A stretch of 64,000 nt of DNA from Corylus avellana (Eukaryota > Streptophyta > Magnoliopsida > Fagales > Betulaceae), in assembly GCF_901000735.1 (NCBI RefSeq), contig NC_081542.1, positions 47,098,238 through 47,162,237 of the forward strand, written 5' to 3'. A program made the position numbers and the translations under genes. The notes beneath the pieces are model-generated. The model saw nothing but the letters and a program-made list of their open reading frames with translations, ran no database searches and was not told the origin of the DNA. The first letter of the stretch is position 1, and each line of letters begins with the position of its first letter. Positions 39,201 through 55,098 of the stretch are shown here, piece by piece.

Positions 39201-39856
39201 TTTCAGGTGAGGACGAAACCTCAATAACGGAGTATTATGGTGAGTTAAAAAATATTCTAGAGTTACGTTACCCTGGCCAAAATCTCGTGTACTTGTTTGA
39301 GTGTGATTGGGGGGACACTGGGAGTGCAACAGGAGTACGAATGGACCAAGGCTTCACGATTGTGAATACTTCTCGTAAATGGTGTGAATCCGACCCGTTC
39401 ATCTTAGCATGTCAAGCTTCACAAGTGTTTTACTTGGATGATCCCAAATTGGGTGGTAATTGGAAAGTGGTGCAGAAGTGGATCAATAAAGACATCTATA
39501 ATATTCCAACAGTACAAAAGGGAGATAATACAGAAGATGACCAAAGACTCAGTGATGACGTATACCAGGAAGATGAATGTGTTGGGGGTAATATGGTCTT
39601 TGTTGATGAAGCAAATGTTGAAGCCTCCACTCAATTACGTAGAGATGATGCGACAATAGCAATTGATGAACTATATATTCAATTTGATGCAAGCATATTT
39701 GCCAACGATAACTTGCCGGATGAGGACCATGATACAAACTTTGATGAGGAAGAGGAGTTATGTAGCGACAACGCTATAGACTCTGAACACGAACAATCAT
39801 CTTCAAGTAACAGTGATACAGATTCTGAATATGAATCTGATGATGATATGTGTTGA
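36290..39856 (+). pseudogene. CACTA (En/Spm) TNP2-type transposase, broken
   Basis: Domains in order: transposase-associated N-terminus (MDRSWI, then CPCSDCAN and HLYMNGF, YTRWIFHGE) at 36290-36520; TNP2 core from about 36700 to 37930 (FWEDGLRELYPGC, GLASDGFNPYGNM, SLDVMHIEKNICES); DUF4218 at about 38180-38530 (FFDVMIHLALHLPWEAELAGP); DUF4216 from about 39100 to 39480 (FECDWGDTGS, FYLDDPKLGGNW); an acidic tail ends at 39856. The family cuts and pastes CACTA elements. Stops at about 36905, 38262 and 38519, and frame changes near 37080 and 37660, show that it is non-functional; one or two breaks could be unrecognised introns. A second transposon gene follows in the same direction. Confidence 0.88.
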
Positions 39857-39914
39857 ACATAAGCTCACATTTGGTGTAAGTACAAAGTGTATTAGCATAT
39901 TTAATGAAGTTGAT

Positions 39915-39916
<2 letters not shown>

Positions 39917-39957
<41 letters not shown>

Positions 39958-39970
39958 ATATATATATTGT
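39917..39970. repeat. CT/TATC/TA microsatellite
   Basis: A CT run followed by TATC and TA units, between the two CACTA genes. Confidence 0.95.
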
Positions 39971-40095
39971 GGTGTTTTTTTTTTTTACTAGCATGATTAT
40001 TGTATGTTTGTCAAAAATATTGAACATACTATATGGTTATAATTTGACTAATATAATTTTTTGGTTTTTGAGTTGTTTGCAAATTGATCATAACA

Positions 40096-42014
40096 ATGAC
40101 AACAACAGGACGCAAACGTGTTCCAGCAGCACGAGGTCGAGGCCAAGGTCAAGGTCGGGGCCTTATTGACGAGCATGAGAGTCCGACTCCCAATTTTGGG
40201 TTTGGTGATACAGATATGCAAATAGCGCCCTCGTCCCCTCCTCATCGAGTCAGTGGATAGGCATCCTTCGCACGAGTCTAATAATCCTATTCACTTAGTG
40301 GCATGATTGGATTTACAGGGAGGCGCCGCTACTGCATCTTGAAAGTTCATGAAATGTTATTTTTGTATTATTTTGGTTTGTTATAAACATTTGAAAATAT
40401 AACTTACTACGTTACCATGTTTTGCGTAACAGCTACCACATCTGTCAGAAGTATAAGGGGTAAGGCTAAGTGTAAGAAGTTGAGTGAGCACGTACTTAAG
40501 AATGGTCCCTTAGTGCTAAACATCACAAATAGACACCGGGCACCTGTAGGCGATAATGCATCATGGTTTGCAAGCAAGATTGAGGAGATTATTCGTAACA
40601 TGTGCGAACTCCATCACGGTGAATGGAAAAAGGTCCCAGCTAAGGAAAAGAGCAAGTTATTATTTCATGTTCAGGTATGAATATCAATGTAATATTTAAG
40701 AATATGTTTCGTATGAAAAAAATAATGTGACACATTTTTTACCATTGTTTTCTTATCTATTATGTATCAGTCAAATTTCGCACTGAATATGGGATGATAC
40801 GAGCACGTCAAAACTGTTGAAAATAAATTGGGTCGTGCATATGCTAGGCTTCATTCGAACTTGTATAGGGACCACTACAAAAAATATTTTGAAGGCATTG
40901 ATAAAGAAGATGATGAGGGGATTGCCAAGGCTAAGGTTATTGGGAGGAAAAACGTGCCAGCAGGATATGGTCCTGAACAGTGGAACCTAATATGTGACTC
41001 ATTTGATGACTATAAATAGAAGGTAAATATATATTATTATATTGATTAGAAAATTTAGATTGATATAATTTGCATGCACTTGAAGACATTTATGAATAAT
41101 TGTGTTTTTTTTTTTTCTCCAAATTTCATAGGCAAAGTCTGAACGAAATATAAAAAACAGAAGCAAATTGGAAACAAAGCATACAGCTGGGACTTGTTCA
41201 TTTGTCAACGTCATTTACAAAAAGGTAAGTATCTCTTTTTTTATAATTTAATTAAAGTAACATTATTTAGTGTAAACTTTGATTATATGTATTATGTGTA
41301 GGAACAAGAAACAAAAGTGAAGCCCAATCCTGTTGAACTATATGAGGTTACCCATACAAGAAAAAAGGATAAAGAGTTTGTGAACAACAAATGCAAAAGT
41401 CTATATGTAAGTAAATGTTTACGCTCCGATCATTAAGTTGATTAGTGAAGAACATGAATAGTAAACTTGCCTGAAGTATATATTAAACTAAGGCCAACTA
41501 TGACTTGTGCAGCTTCAGATGCAAGAATTAACAACCAGTCAGGCCTTAGAGGAAGGCAGTGTGGAGGGAACAAGTGTGGAGGACCGAATGCAAGAAATAG
41601 TCACACAAGTGCTAGGGGCCGACGATCTGGCCACGTTAGAGGAATGGGATGCGGTCTTATTCCTACTCCTTTAAGTACTTCATCTCAAGCGTTCACCCAC
41701 TTCAACAACCATGACGAGTGTAGGAAAAGACAAGAAGATATTCAAAGCGAGCTTCAACAGACTAGAATCGAATTTCATCAGTATAGGGAGAATTTGCAAG
41801 CCAACATTGAGGAAACGAACAAATTGAAAGCCACTGTTGAGTTCTTAATGTCACGTATTGGAGGGTTAGTGAAATTATACCTATGCATTAATTTTACAAA
41901 AACACACATACTAAATAATCGTTAAAAAGCTTATTGATCATTATATGAAATTCTATTCTTCTTAGGTCTGGAGGGAGCTTGCTTGGAGGTGCATTAAGTG
42001 AAGCCAACAATTGA
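40096..42014 (+). pseudogene. CACTA second protein (Ptta/En/Spm, Transposase_24 type), multi-exon
   Basis: ATG 40096 opens a basic RGRGQGQGRG-type N-terminus. Coding blocks follow at about 40432-40674 (IRNMCELHHGEWKKVP), 40800-41019 (GRAYARLHSNLYRDHYKKYF, NVPAGYGPEQWNLICDSF), 41131-41224 (AKSERNIKNRSKLETKHTAG), 41302-41407 (ELYEVTHTRKKD), 41512-41863 (coiled-coil-like) and 41966-42014 (ends ALSEANN, stop). The blocks match the plant Ptta/En/Spm transposase family in order and are separated by short intron-like AT-rich stretches. These proteins are thought to bind subterminal repeats and assist TNP2. Several junctions carry stops (for example near 40257 and 40797), so it is probably decayed. 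Confidence 0.75.
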
Positions 42015-42514
42015 GGGAGCTTTGGAATAACCATTTATTTAGGATGTACTTTTTGATACCATCTATTTGAGATATATTTTTTGATACTATGTATTTGGAT
42101 AGTTGTTGGTACTTTCTATTTGCTATTGTGTATTTGAGTATTTGTTGATCGTGATCTGTTTGGTAATGTATATTTGTTGGTACTTTTTATTTGGTTTATA
42201 TTATGTTAAGATATTCGCAAAATTTTTGGTTCAAGAACTTTTGAGTTAGTAAATCTCTCTTGACATGTTTACCAAGGTTAAAGAACTTTGAGTAAACAAT
42301 GCAAGGGAGTAATAATATCTTTCTAAATTTTATTTTTGAGTGTATGCATGATGACAAGAGTACAAAAAAGTTAAACCACCTAAGCAGGTTCTCACTTTAA
42401 TATGTTTCATGAAGAAACACATTTTTAGTATCTCTTTTTCTATCATGTTGGGTTTCATTCTCATTGTCTTTGATATTATATATTGGTTCATTGTGGTAGA
42501 TTACTTAAATTGCT

Positions 42515-42547
42515 TATGAGGATGAATTGGCAAGGAAGAGGATGCAG
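42515..42547 (+). pseudogene. Possible ATAD3-like AAA ATPase exon fragment
   Basis: The plus strand reads YEDELARKRMQ, 11 residues that match from memory a conserved N-terminal segment of plant ATAD3-type mitochondrial AAA ATPases. It is followed by ATAAGT where a GTAAGT donor would be expected. No other part of that gene is seen, so it would be a captured fragment. The short match needs a database search. Confidence 0.4.
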
Positions 42548-43008
42548 ATAAGTACTTTATTTTGGGTTCTGGAATTTTGCTGGCCATGGATTGTAAATCA
42601 TATATTTAATAGTTTTCTCCCTTGGCAGGTTTGGTTCATGGGGCAGTTCTCACATATTTTTGATGATTTTGATGAGGTTAGTCATTTTGAGTTACATTTC
42701 TTGTGAGCATTTAGATTAGTTTGAAGATTGTTGTTTGATGTGGTGAAGTAGTGTTAATGCATAGTAGTCTTCTCTAAAAGGTGTTAAACTTTTAAACTTT
42801 GCCAATATTTGTGGTTTTCGGCTTGTGTTTCCAATGATAGGTGTCGTTTTGTAGTTTTAAGCCATTATTCATGATATGTTTGGCCTTTATATTATATCAT
42901 TTTCATAATTATAAGATAAATTAAGAGGTATAAGATGTGTTAGTTGTGGTGAATGAATGGGAGAGAGTTGTTGATGGGTTTGTTTTGTTTTGGTGATTGA
43001 TAGCGTAG

Positions 43009-43410
43009 AGAAGGAACGAAGCGGCGGGGTGGCTGTGGAAGATGGTGGGAGTAGTGGGGGCGAAGGATTTGCCGGTGGAGCCGTCGGAGCAGGAGTTCAG
43101 GCTGGGATTGAAAAGTGGGATCATTCTCTGCAATGTGCTCAACAAGGTTTACTCTGGAGCTGTGCCCAAGGTTAGCCTTTTCCTCATCCTTATCTTCATT
43201 TCAATTCTGTGTCTTTTTTGTTTTTTCAATTTGGGATGTTTAAGCAGTAGTTTGATTTCTTTTCAGGTGGTGGAAAGTCCATGTGATTCTGCTCTGGTTC
43301 TTGATGGGGCCGCATTGTCCACATTTCAGTACTTTGAGAATGTGAGGAATTTCCTGGTGGCTGTGCAGGAAATGGGAATTCCTACGTTTGAGGCGTCTGA
43401 TCTGGAACAA
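43009..43410 (+). pseudogene. Kinesin-14 (KCH) calponin-homology domain fragment, two exons
   Basis: Exon 43009-43170 (AG acceptor at 43007-43008, donor GTTAGC) and exon 43267-43410 (TTTCAG acceptor, donor GTATGT) join in phase 0 without a stop. The product includes NEAAGWLWKMVGVVGAKDLP, LGLKSGIILCNVLNKV and FQYFENVRNFLVAVQEMGIP, characteristic of the N-terminal calponin-homology domain of plant KCH kinesins, which bind actin and microtubules. No upstream coding exon, no next exon and no motor domain follow; the next coding sequence to the right is from a different gene. It is therefore a gene fragment, probably carried by the CACTA element, although well preserved. Confidence 0.8.
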
Positions 43411-44364
43411 GTATGTATTCAGGGATCAGGATTCTCAAAGAATTAGGGACTTTAGTATCTCTGTTTTTCATTAAAATAGAAATTTCTGTTACTTTTAGCC
43501 CATTTTCACATACATCAGATGCTGAGGATAGAACATATATGGTTTACGGATAGAAATTTGTATAGTAATTCAAAATAAATTTGTTAAATTTCATTTGGAG
43601 GGAAATCTGGTTGAATCTGTGCTAAGTAAGGTTGTGGAGGAGTTTGAGCATTGCATTTCAAGCCAATTTGAGCTGGTATGTTAGCTTTGGTTATCCAAAA
43701 CAATCATTTTTCTTTCATTATTTTTCAGTAGAAGGAAACAATTTGGGCAGAGAGATCCTTTTTCAATATGGATTAGGTGATCAAATATGCTTTGACATTC
43801 AACCTAGGACTAGGAATTGATGCACATTCCAAATCAATAAACATGTTCTCTTGGATCCTAAACAACTTTTTTTTTTTCCTCTACTTTTCCTATAACTTAA
43901 TTAATACCTATCTGACTCGTTATTTATTCATTTATTTGTAACCATTATTCTTCTTTGTTGTGCTTTGACTCTCTATGTCTTGGTTTGGTTACACTTGTTA
44001 ACCAAGTTTCATAAACCTTTGTTGGTCAATTTCTATGGAGGGTAGAATGTAGTGTGGGCCTTTTATGAAGTTTTGAAGTATCTGATAGGATCTTCAAAAT
44101 GATGGCCTCTTGTATTGGACACAGTCAATCTTTGTGGCAATAGAAAGGATAATTTCAGATAGGATAGAACAACAAAATATATAGGATCATCAATTGAGCC
44201 TCTTGTTTGCATGGGAATGTATTTATGTGGGCAAACATAATTTGTTATTGAGGTCCATAAACCAACCCAGTATACAAAGATTAAGGCTTAGTTGAGTTGA
44301 CTTTAAAGCTTCAAAGTGTGGATTTTTTTTTTTTAATATTTTGGCTGCTGTATTTTATGCACAG

Positions 44365-44463
44365 AAAATGAAATATTCTGATAAGTTAGGACCTCAATGG
44401 AGCAAGGAGGAGCTTGAGCATTTTTATGAAGCCTATCGGAAATATGGAAAAGACTGGAAGAAG
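44365..44463 (+). pseudogene. ALWAYS EARLY (LIN-9/MYB-related) SANT exon fragment
   Basis: An isolated exon between an ATGCACAG acceptor and a GTATGC donor reads [20 protein letters not shown] then KYGKDWKK, the SANT/Myb-like segment of plant ALWAYS EARLY proteins (DREAM-complex LIN-9 homologues). The 99 bases are an intact in-frame exon. The first ALY exon and downstream DIRP domain are not present between the CACTA genes and the gap at 44500, nor after it. It lies about 950 bases from the unrelated kinesin fragment, which supports capture of several host pieces. Confidence 0.75.
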
Positions 44464-44499
44464 GTATGCCTTTATTTGACGTTGTGTTTTATTTACTCT

Positions 44500-44599
44500 N
44501 NNNNNNNNNNNNNNNNNNNNNNNNNNNNNNNNNNNNNNNNNNNNNNNNNNNNNNNNNNNNNNNNNNNNNNNNNNNNNNNNNNNNNNNNNNNNNNNNNNN
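44500..44599. other. Assembly gap (100 N)
   Basis: Exactly 100 N just after the ALY-type exon. More of that gene could be hidden here. Confidence 0.99.
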
Positions 44600-44853
44600 C
44601 TCATTTACTTCTATTAATTGCAAGCTGGAGGATTGAATCTACTAAACCTCTTGGCAGAAAATAGTTTCTTTTGCATCCCAGTTATTAGATAGTTTGGAGC
44701 GGGTTTGTCATTCAGTTAATAATTTCTTCTAGTTTCAGTAGTTAGTTCTGGTGAGATTCTTGATAACAAAAGTTAATAAATTTGTATGAAATTTGATCTT
44801 AAATTCAGAAATGAAACTGGTTTGCATATGTAAGTAATTTGGTTCCTTGGGTC

Positions 44854-45076
44854 TGCGATCGATCTCACTTATAGTGCGATTGATCGCACAATATTGAAAG
44901 CGCACTGGTACTACGATCGATCGCACACGATGCACAATCGTGTGCAATCGATCGCAAAATCTCAAACACCTTCTGGTACTACGATCGATCGCACACGATT
45001 GTGCAATCGATCGCAAAATCGTAAAACACCTTCTGGTACTGCGATCGATCGCACAATCATGTGCGATCGATCGCAG
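44854..45076. repeat. CGATCGATCG palindrome array 3
   Basis: About eight palindromes of the (G)TGCGATCGATCGCA(C) type, several with one change, near 44854, 44874, 44915, 44941, 44981, 45001, 45041 and 45062. Spacers repeat ACCTTCTGGTACT, like the ACCTTTCTGGT spacer of 35533-35788. Together the two arrays bracket the transposase genes and host fragments. Confidence 0.88.
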
Positions 45077-45089
45077 ATAATTTTTTTTT

Positions 45090-45630
45090 AAATTTTTTTA
45101 GGACCATTAGCGTCGACTATGGTTTTCGTTTACATCATTATTAGGGTCGACTTTAAGTGGACGCTAATAGTTAATTTTTTTAAAAAAATTTTTTAGGACC
45201 ATTAGGGTCCACAAAGTGGACCCTAATGGTTAACTATCAGCGTCCACTTTGATTTGGACGCTGATAGTGAATTTTTTTTTTTTTTTTTTTAAGACCATTA
45301 GGGTCCACTTTGTGGACGCTAATGGTTAACTATTAGCGTCCACTTTAAGTCGACGCTAATGCTTAACCATTAGTGTCGGCTATGGTTCCCGTTTACATCA
45401 CCTTTAGGGTAAAAAATTGTGACTTTTAGGGTTGATAAAGTGGACACTAAAAGTTATCATTAGGGTCGACTTTAAGTAGACGCTAATAATCACACATTTA
45501 ATCATTAGGGTCGGACTATTAGCGTCGACACCTTTAGGGGCCAAAAGTCGACGCTGTTGTCAACAGCGTCCACTTTAGGACTTTTAGGGTCGACTCAAAG
45601 TCGCCCCTAAAGACCTAAATTCTTGTAGTG
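45090..45630. mobile_element. CACTA-type right terminal region
   Basis: Dense inverted motifs (ATTAGCGTCGAC, ATTAGGGTCCAC, GTGGACGCTAATGG) run up to TTCTTGTAGTG at 45620-45630; its reverse complement CACTACAAGAA is a typical plant CACTA terminus. It is either the right end of the element carrying the transposase region or a separate non-autonomous CACTA. The matching left terminus was not found in the window. Confidence 0.65.
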
Positions 45631-45754
45631 CTAACAGATCATATTGAAATGAGTTCTTGAAAAAACTTGTGTTTGTCTTATTCAAAAGAAAGTAGTATAC
45701 AAATTAATTTGGAGTAACTCCCTCGGCATGAACTACATAGATAAGACAGCAGAC

Positions 45755-46010
45755 CAAGAGCATGTTTGGAATTGTGTTTGAAAAATAGAGCTTTGAAGTT
45801 AAAAAATATATTTTGGTAAAAGCTTTATTTTTAAGTTTTTGACAAAAATGCGTTTTGACAATTTTTAGGTTTTTTAAACCCTTAAAATTAAGCGCATTCA
45901 ATTTTTTTTTACCAAATATGTTCTTTTTCTTCAAACGGACATTTTAGGAGTTAAACGTACTTTGAAATTTTAAGCCTCTTAAACGCACACTCAAACAGAC
46001 TTAAGTCCTA
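45755..46010. repeat. MITE-like repeat, inverse copy
   Basis: Resembles the two copies at 25995-26460 in reverse orientation (AATTGTGTTTGAAAAATAGAGC, then CTTAAACGCACACTCAAACAGA in shorter blocks). No coding. An AAT/ATA run follows at about 46107-46140. Confidence 0.55.
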
Positions 46011-46225
46011 GATAACAATGGATAACATCATCTCATATTTCAAATGTACTTAAATATTTGTAAGAAACTCACCATCATAGGTTTGTAATTTAAACTTCAG
46101 TTGTATAATAATAATAATAATAAATATAATAATAATAATAGAATAAATGTCAAAGTCCTCAATGAGGCAATTACAAACACATTACTGTTGGTTATTATAT
46201 GTTGATTTCGGAGAAGATGAGCAAA

Positions 46226-50236
<4,011 letters not shown>

Positions 50237-50255
50237 GGTTGTTTGTTTCATCAAT

Positions 50256-50257
<2 letters not shown>

Positions 50258-50292
<35 letters not shown>
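50258..50292. repeat. TA microsatellite upstream of CRK4
   Basis: A pure AT/TA run 20-55 bases upstream of the CRK4 start, inside its presumed 5' untranslated or promoter region. One W-box-like TTGACT lies just beyond at 50310-50315. Confidence 0.95.
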
Positions 50293-50296
<4 letters not shown>

Positions 50297-50319
50297 CAAT
50301 TGGGGCCTTTTGACTATGA

Positions 50320-52560
50320 CCAACAAAAGCAGCTTTTATTATTTGTATTTTTATTAGTTTTACACGAGTACTAGGAACATTTTACGGTAAACCTTTAGCA
50401 CGCACATAAGTGACATTGTAAACTTCTAAAGCGTGAAAACTTAACATTGAAACCTTTTAAAATTTAAAGGTACAAATACAAAAGTGTCTGAATCTCAGGG
50501 AGTAATAAGTGAAGTTAGATTCATAAATTACTATCAATTTAATACATGGAGTTCTAATTTGAACAATCTGTCTCTTAGATTTATAAAGTATGACAAATTA
50601 AATTAAGTATTATACTATAACTAATCAATTAAATGGCTGCATCTACATGAGTTCTACTATATTAGCATAATGTTTAAATTAAAATAATTCGGATGGATGG
50701 AAATTTAGTAATTTCGAATGGGTAGGAGTAATAATTCAATTAGAAATTAATATTTAATATGACAGAATTCAAGCCATGCATTATTTATCCTATGCTCATG
50801 AAAAAGGGATTGAGTTGGACGGTATAGAATTGGCTGTACGTACCCTACGAAATTTAATATCAACGACTCACTTGTTTCCAACCATTAATACAACAAACAA
50901 TAAACCAATTGAACCGTTGTAACGTGTTGACAAAGATTTTCCAATTTTCTCAAAAATGTGAAGAGACCCAAACTCGATCGGTCATGCTCATTTTTTCCTT
51001 ATCGTGTGTTTTGGTTTTCTAAAGCATATGGAAAAAGTAGATGAAATTAATGTGTGCAACTACTTGGAAGCTTGGAAATGGCTTTGGCTTCACATTTAAT
51101 AGAATTGATGCCAACCATTTTGATCAAGGTCTTCCTTTTGCATTTACTACGTATGGAATATCAAGCATTAGTTAGTGTTGTAGTATATTGTAGGATATGA
51201 TTTGATATTATAATTGATTATAATTAAATCAAATTAAATTTGAATACATTCAATTACGATTTGATTTCGTCTCTCATACCATTTTTGTATTCTCTCCACC
51301 TCCTTATAAATAGTTGGTATAAAAAAGTTATCAAATGAAAGTAAATGTACGTAGAAGAACAAAAGGGTAATACGTGGAAGTACATTTTTCAACAAAAAAA
51401 GAAGAAAAAAAAGCGTCAAGTACACTTCAAAATTTGTGACCCCAAAGTATGGTCCATTCGTATGGACTGGGGGGAGTGGCCTCATTGGAGGGAGCCTTGT
51501 CTTATGTCATGGGACAAGTTTTCCAATTTGAACGAGTCCATTAATTGTAATTGGAATTCGATCCAAAATTCCAAGCCAAACTCCAGTACGAATATAGTCA
51601 ATAGGTAGAAAAGAAGTGAGAAAAATGACGTACATTGAAATTATAGGCAAATCAGAAGGACAATAATGTGCGGTGACTTGAATCAATCAAGTCTTACCGT
51701 GTGGGGATCGGCAGTCTTGCCTGTTTTTCTAACTTGGTTTTATTTTTTATTTTTTTAGCGTCCGACTTGGTTTTGGAGTCTTGCACAAACGGACAAGGTT
51801 ATACTTCATCAAGGATTTCTTTATTAGAAGCAGTTTTTTTATTTTTTACAAAATGCAAGTTTCCTATCAATCCTTATATTTTTTTACATAATCTCAACAC
51901 AGTTTCGAAAGAAAAGAAATGAGACAAAAATATTTTGGGAAAAAAAAAAAATAATAATGAAGCTAAAGTGCTACCTAATATTTAGGGAAACAAAAAAAAA
52001 AAAAAGAGATTATAGGAAAACTGTTGTAAATGCTCTTATACTATATATTTTAATTGTCCAAAAAAATGTTACTCAACATTTTCAATTGTTGTGAATGCTA
52101 TTAAACTATTGTTGCCATAATGTTTAAACCATTTTGGCATATTGTCTTTAACCAGTCACGGCCATCGGTTGCAACCCACCAACTCTAGGGAGTTTCCAGG
52201 TCACCCTCTTTGCCTATGCCGTCGACGATCGATGCTGTGTCCATGAAAAAAATGAAAAAAAAAAAAAAAAATCATTGATTTTTTTTTTTTTTTTTTTTTA
52301 AGTTGAGTGGATGTTAGAATATATTTTTATATTCAAATTTAATTTGATCGGATCTCTTACCTTTTAAGTAATCATACTATTTTTATATTTATATTAGTCT
52401 CATCTATGTACGTAGTTTTCTTATAAGTATGATTGTTTTCTATTATCAATCATATTAAATCAATAAAAAAAAAATGGCTTAAAACAAAATTGTCTCTCTT
52501 TTTATTATGTTTTCACTTTTCCTTCACTAGGCAGCTAAGTGATTCAGAAAATATGATAGT
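50320..52560. other. Intergenic, no gene seen
   Basis: AT-rich, with short frames lacking recognisable domains (for example near 51345 and 51701). Homopolymer runs near 51940-52010 and 52250-52300. Confidence 0.4.
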
Positions 52561-52570
52561 ATATTTATAG

Positions 52571-53946
52571 GGGTGTCAATGCGGGCGGTTTAACCGTCTA
52601 ACGGTTAGCGGTTAGGAGTTATTGGATTTACTAACCGTAACCGCTAACCGTTAACCGCATTTTTATATAATATATTTTTATAATTATAATTATAAAAATA
52701 TTTATACATATAACATAATCACTTGATCATTAAATCACATTTTAAAAAAAATAATAATTAAATCATAATTTGAGTATTAATATATTATCACTATAATTTA
52801 TATGATTATATCATATAATCACTTGATCATTAAATCACAATTTTTTTAAAAACTAATCAAATCACAATTTGAGTATTAATATATTATAACTATAGTTTAT
52901 ATGATTATATCACATGATTAATTGATTATTAAATCATTTGATTATATAATAACAAACTATACATATATAATATGACATAATTCATAAGTATACCAATTCA
53001 TACTAATACAATAATTAAATATCTAGAGACTTATTTCTAATGTATGTTATAAACTTATAAGTCTATATATGTTATAACTCTACATATGCATATAAACAAT
53101 ATAAATGTATAATATCAATACTTAATCATATGATTCAATGACAATTCAAATACTTTATTCAAGACTTCAAGTGAATCATATTATTAATGTACAATGATGA
53201 TATGATTCGTATAATATCAAATTAAGTAATTGACATTGGATTAAACAATGACCAATATTGTGTTACTTATAAACACAATTTAATTACAATACAATTATAT
53301 TAGGCACGTTTTGATATGTGTACATGCTTGTGCCTTAATATTATTATGTTTAAGTATATAACTTTTCTTCTTTTGATGTCCACAGGATTTGCTAGAGGAC
53401 CAAATGAGAGGATTGATGAAGTTTTAATGTTTTATTTGTATCATTTAATGTTTTATTTGAACTTATTTTATATGCTTTGTGTTGAACTTTATATATATAT
53501 ATATGTTGTGACAATTGTTTGAATTATGAACTTTTTTTTATATGTTGTGTTGAATTTTTTTTTTTTTTTTAAAAAAAAAAAGTTAATTGGTTATGATTTA
53601 ATATTTAAGGAAATTTTTTTAAAGTACAAGTAAATGTAAATCTTGGGTCAAATACTTTTGATTTTTCAATATGGACTCTTTTATAGCAATTAGGCCCAAG
53701 AAGACACTAAAAATACAAACAAAAAAAAAAAAGCCCAAAAATGCCGAAAAAAACCCTAAAGAAAGCCCAAAAAGCCCAAAAAAAAAAACTCAATTTTGAA
53801 AAAGTTGTTAACCGGCGGTTATCTATTTCACTAACCACTAGGCGCGCGGTTAGCAGTTGCAGTTAGTGAAATCTACTAACTACTAAGGCGGTTAAGCTTA
53901 GCGGTTATTGCCAATAACCGCTAACCGTAACCGATTTGACACCCTA
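52571..53946. mobile_element. hAT-like non-autonomous element
   Basis: The left end AGGGGTGTCAATGCGGGCGG and the reverse complement of the right end, AGGGTGTCAAATCGGTTACG, are short imperfect terminal repeats of a hAT-like type. Both ends are packed with GCGGTTA and TAACCGC motifs as subterminal repeats. The interior is AT-rich and no transposase is recognised. An 8-base target duplication is not clear because both flanks are TA-rich. Confidence 0.65.
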
Positions 53947-54542
53947 TATATTTACACCATCAAGAAAAGTCAAGCCACCAAGGAAATTCATAATGTCTCA
54001 GTCAAAGTTGGGAAAATACCTCGACAGTGGAAGAAGGCCGGCGCATGGCAGGAAAATTGATTGATGAAGGCCGGCGGTTGGAAGAAGGGTGGCCAGTGAG
54101 CATGGTCGTGAGTGGTAGCATGGGTGGATGAAACTGTTGGAGAAAATTAGATATGATTTTGAAGAAAATAGATCTAGAAACTCAATTAGATCCGGTGGGA
54201 TGGCAGTAGACGAGAAAGAGAAAAGAGAAAAAGAAACAAGGGAAGGGAGAGGAAAGAAGAGGGTAGTAGAAGGGAAGAGGAGATCTAGAGGGGTCGGCAG
54301 CAATAAGTTTGTGGTGCTCTCTAACATTTGCAAGTTGATATAAAATTTTAACACATTTTATTATTTGAGTTAATTAAATAAATTAACTCGAATCTTAAAC
54401 AATCAAATCTCGAGTATCTTGAGTTTATATATATACACACACATACAATACATTTATTATATACACATGTACCCATAAATATACTTTGTACTCATAAACA
54501 CACATATATTTATATCAAAGCTCAATACTACAATAATTTAAA
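53947..54542. other. Intergenic, no gene seen
   Basis: A purine-rich patch at 54180-54300 gives open frames on both strands, but their composition (GAGAAAG runs) does not look like a protein. AT-rich afterwards. Confidence 0.35.
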
Positions 54543-55098
54543 GGGTTAAGTACCTAATTCTCCCCTAGGTTTCGGCACTTTATTTTTTGCCCTCTAAGGT
54601 TTCGTTTGGATCACAGGAGGTACTTGTGGTTTTTAGAAAGACAGGGATGATACCACCATTAAAATTACGTCTACAACTTAACGGAACGCCACATCAGCAC
54701 CAATCAAATGTTGGCACATGTCATGTAATTATTATTATTTTTTAAAATTAAAAAGATTAAAAAAATATTTTTTTTCCAAAAAAAAAAAATATTGGGAACC
54801 CCATTTGGCTACATGGTGGAGGCTGAGCCACCCCCATGCCCCCCCCCCCCAAAATGGCCAACGCCACCCTCATATATATTCTTTAATTTTACAAAAAAAA
54901 TCAAAAAAATTAATTAAATGACACGTGACAACATTTTTCGTACTGACGTAGCATTCTGTTAAGTTTTGAACAGAATTTTAACGGAGGTAATATCTCCGTT
55001 TTTATCAAAATCACAGATATCCTCTATAATCTAAATGAAATCATAGGGGGCAAAAAATAAAGTGATGAAACCTTAGGGGAGAATTAGGTATTTAATCC
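54543..55098. mobile_element. Long inverted-repeat (foldback) element, second family member
   Basis: The left end GGGTTAAGTACCTAATTCTC and the reverse complement of the right end, GGATTAAATACCTAATTCTC, start arms of roughly 200 bases (shared CTTTATTTTTTGCCC, ACTTAACGGAA and ACTTAACAGAA). The core is CCACCCCC/GGTGGAGGC, as in 26818-27498. No coding capacity. Probably the same superfamily, with a different terminal sequence. Confidence 0.75.

Noticed and set aside
43009..44463. A functional host gene encoding kinesin and ALY parts
   Set aside because: The exons come from unrelated families and all other exons are missing over more than 1 kb on each side; a gene fragment explanation is simpler.
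33996..45630. A single CACTA element with ends exactly at 33996 and 45630
   Set aside because: The two candidate termini (CACTACACCAAGAAAA and CACTACAAGAATTTAG) do not match as inverted repeats, and the flanking triplets differ (TGT and CTA). Element borders are left open.
54128..54354. Open frames on both strands at 53998-54354
   Set aside because: Purine-rich low-complexity DNA; no domain, no splice or start evidence.
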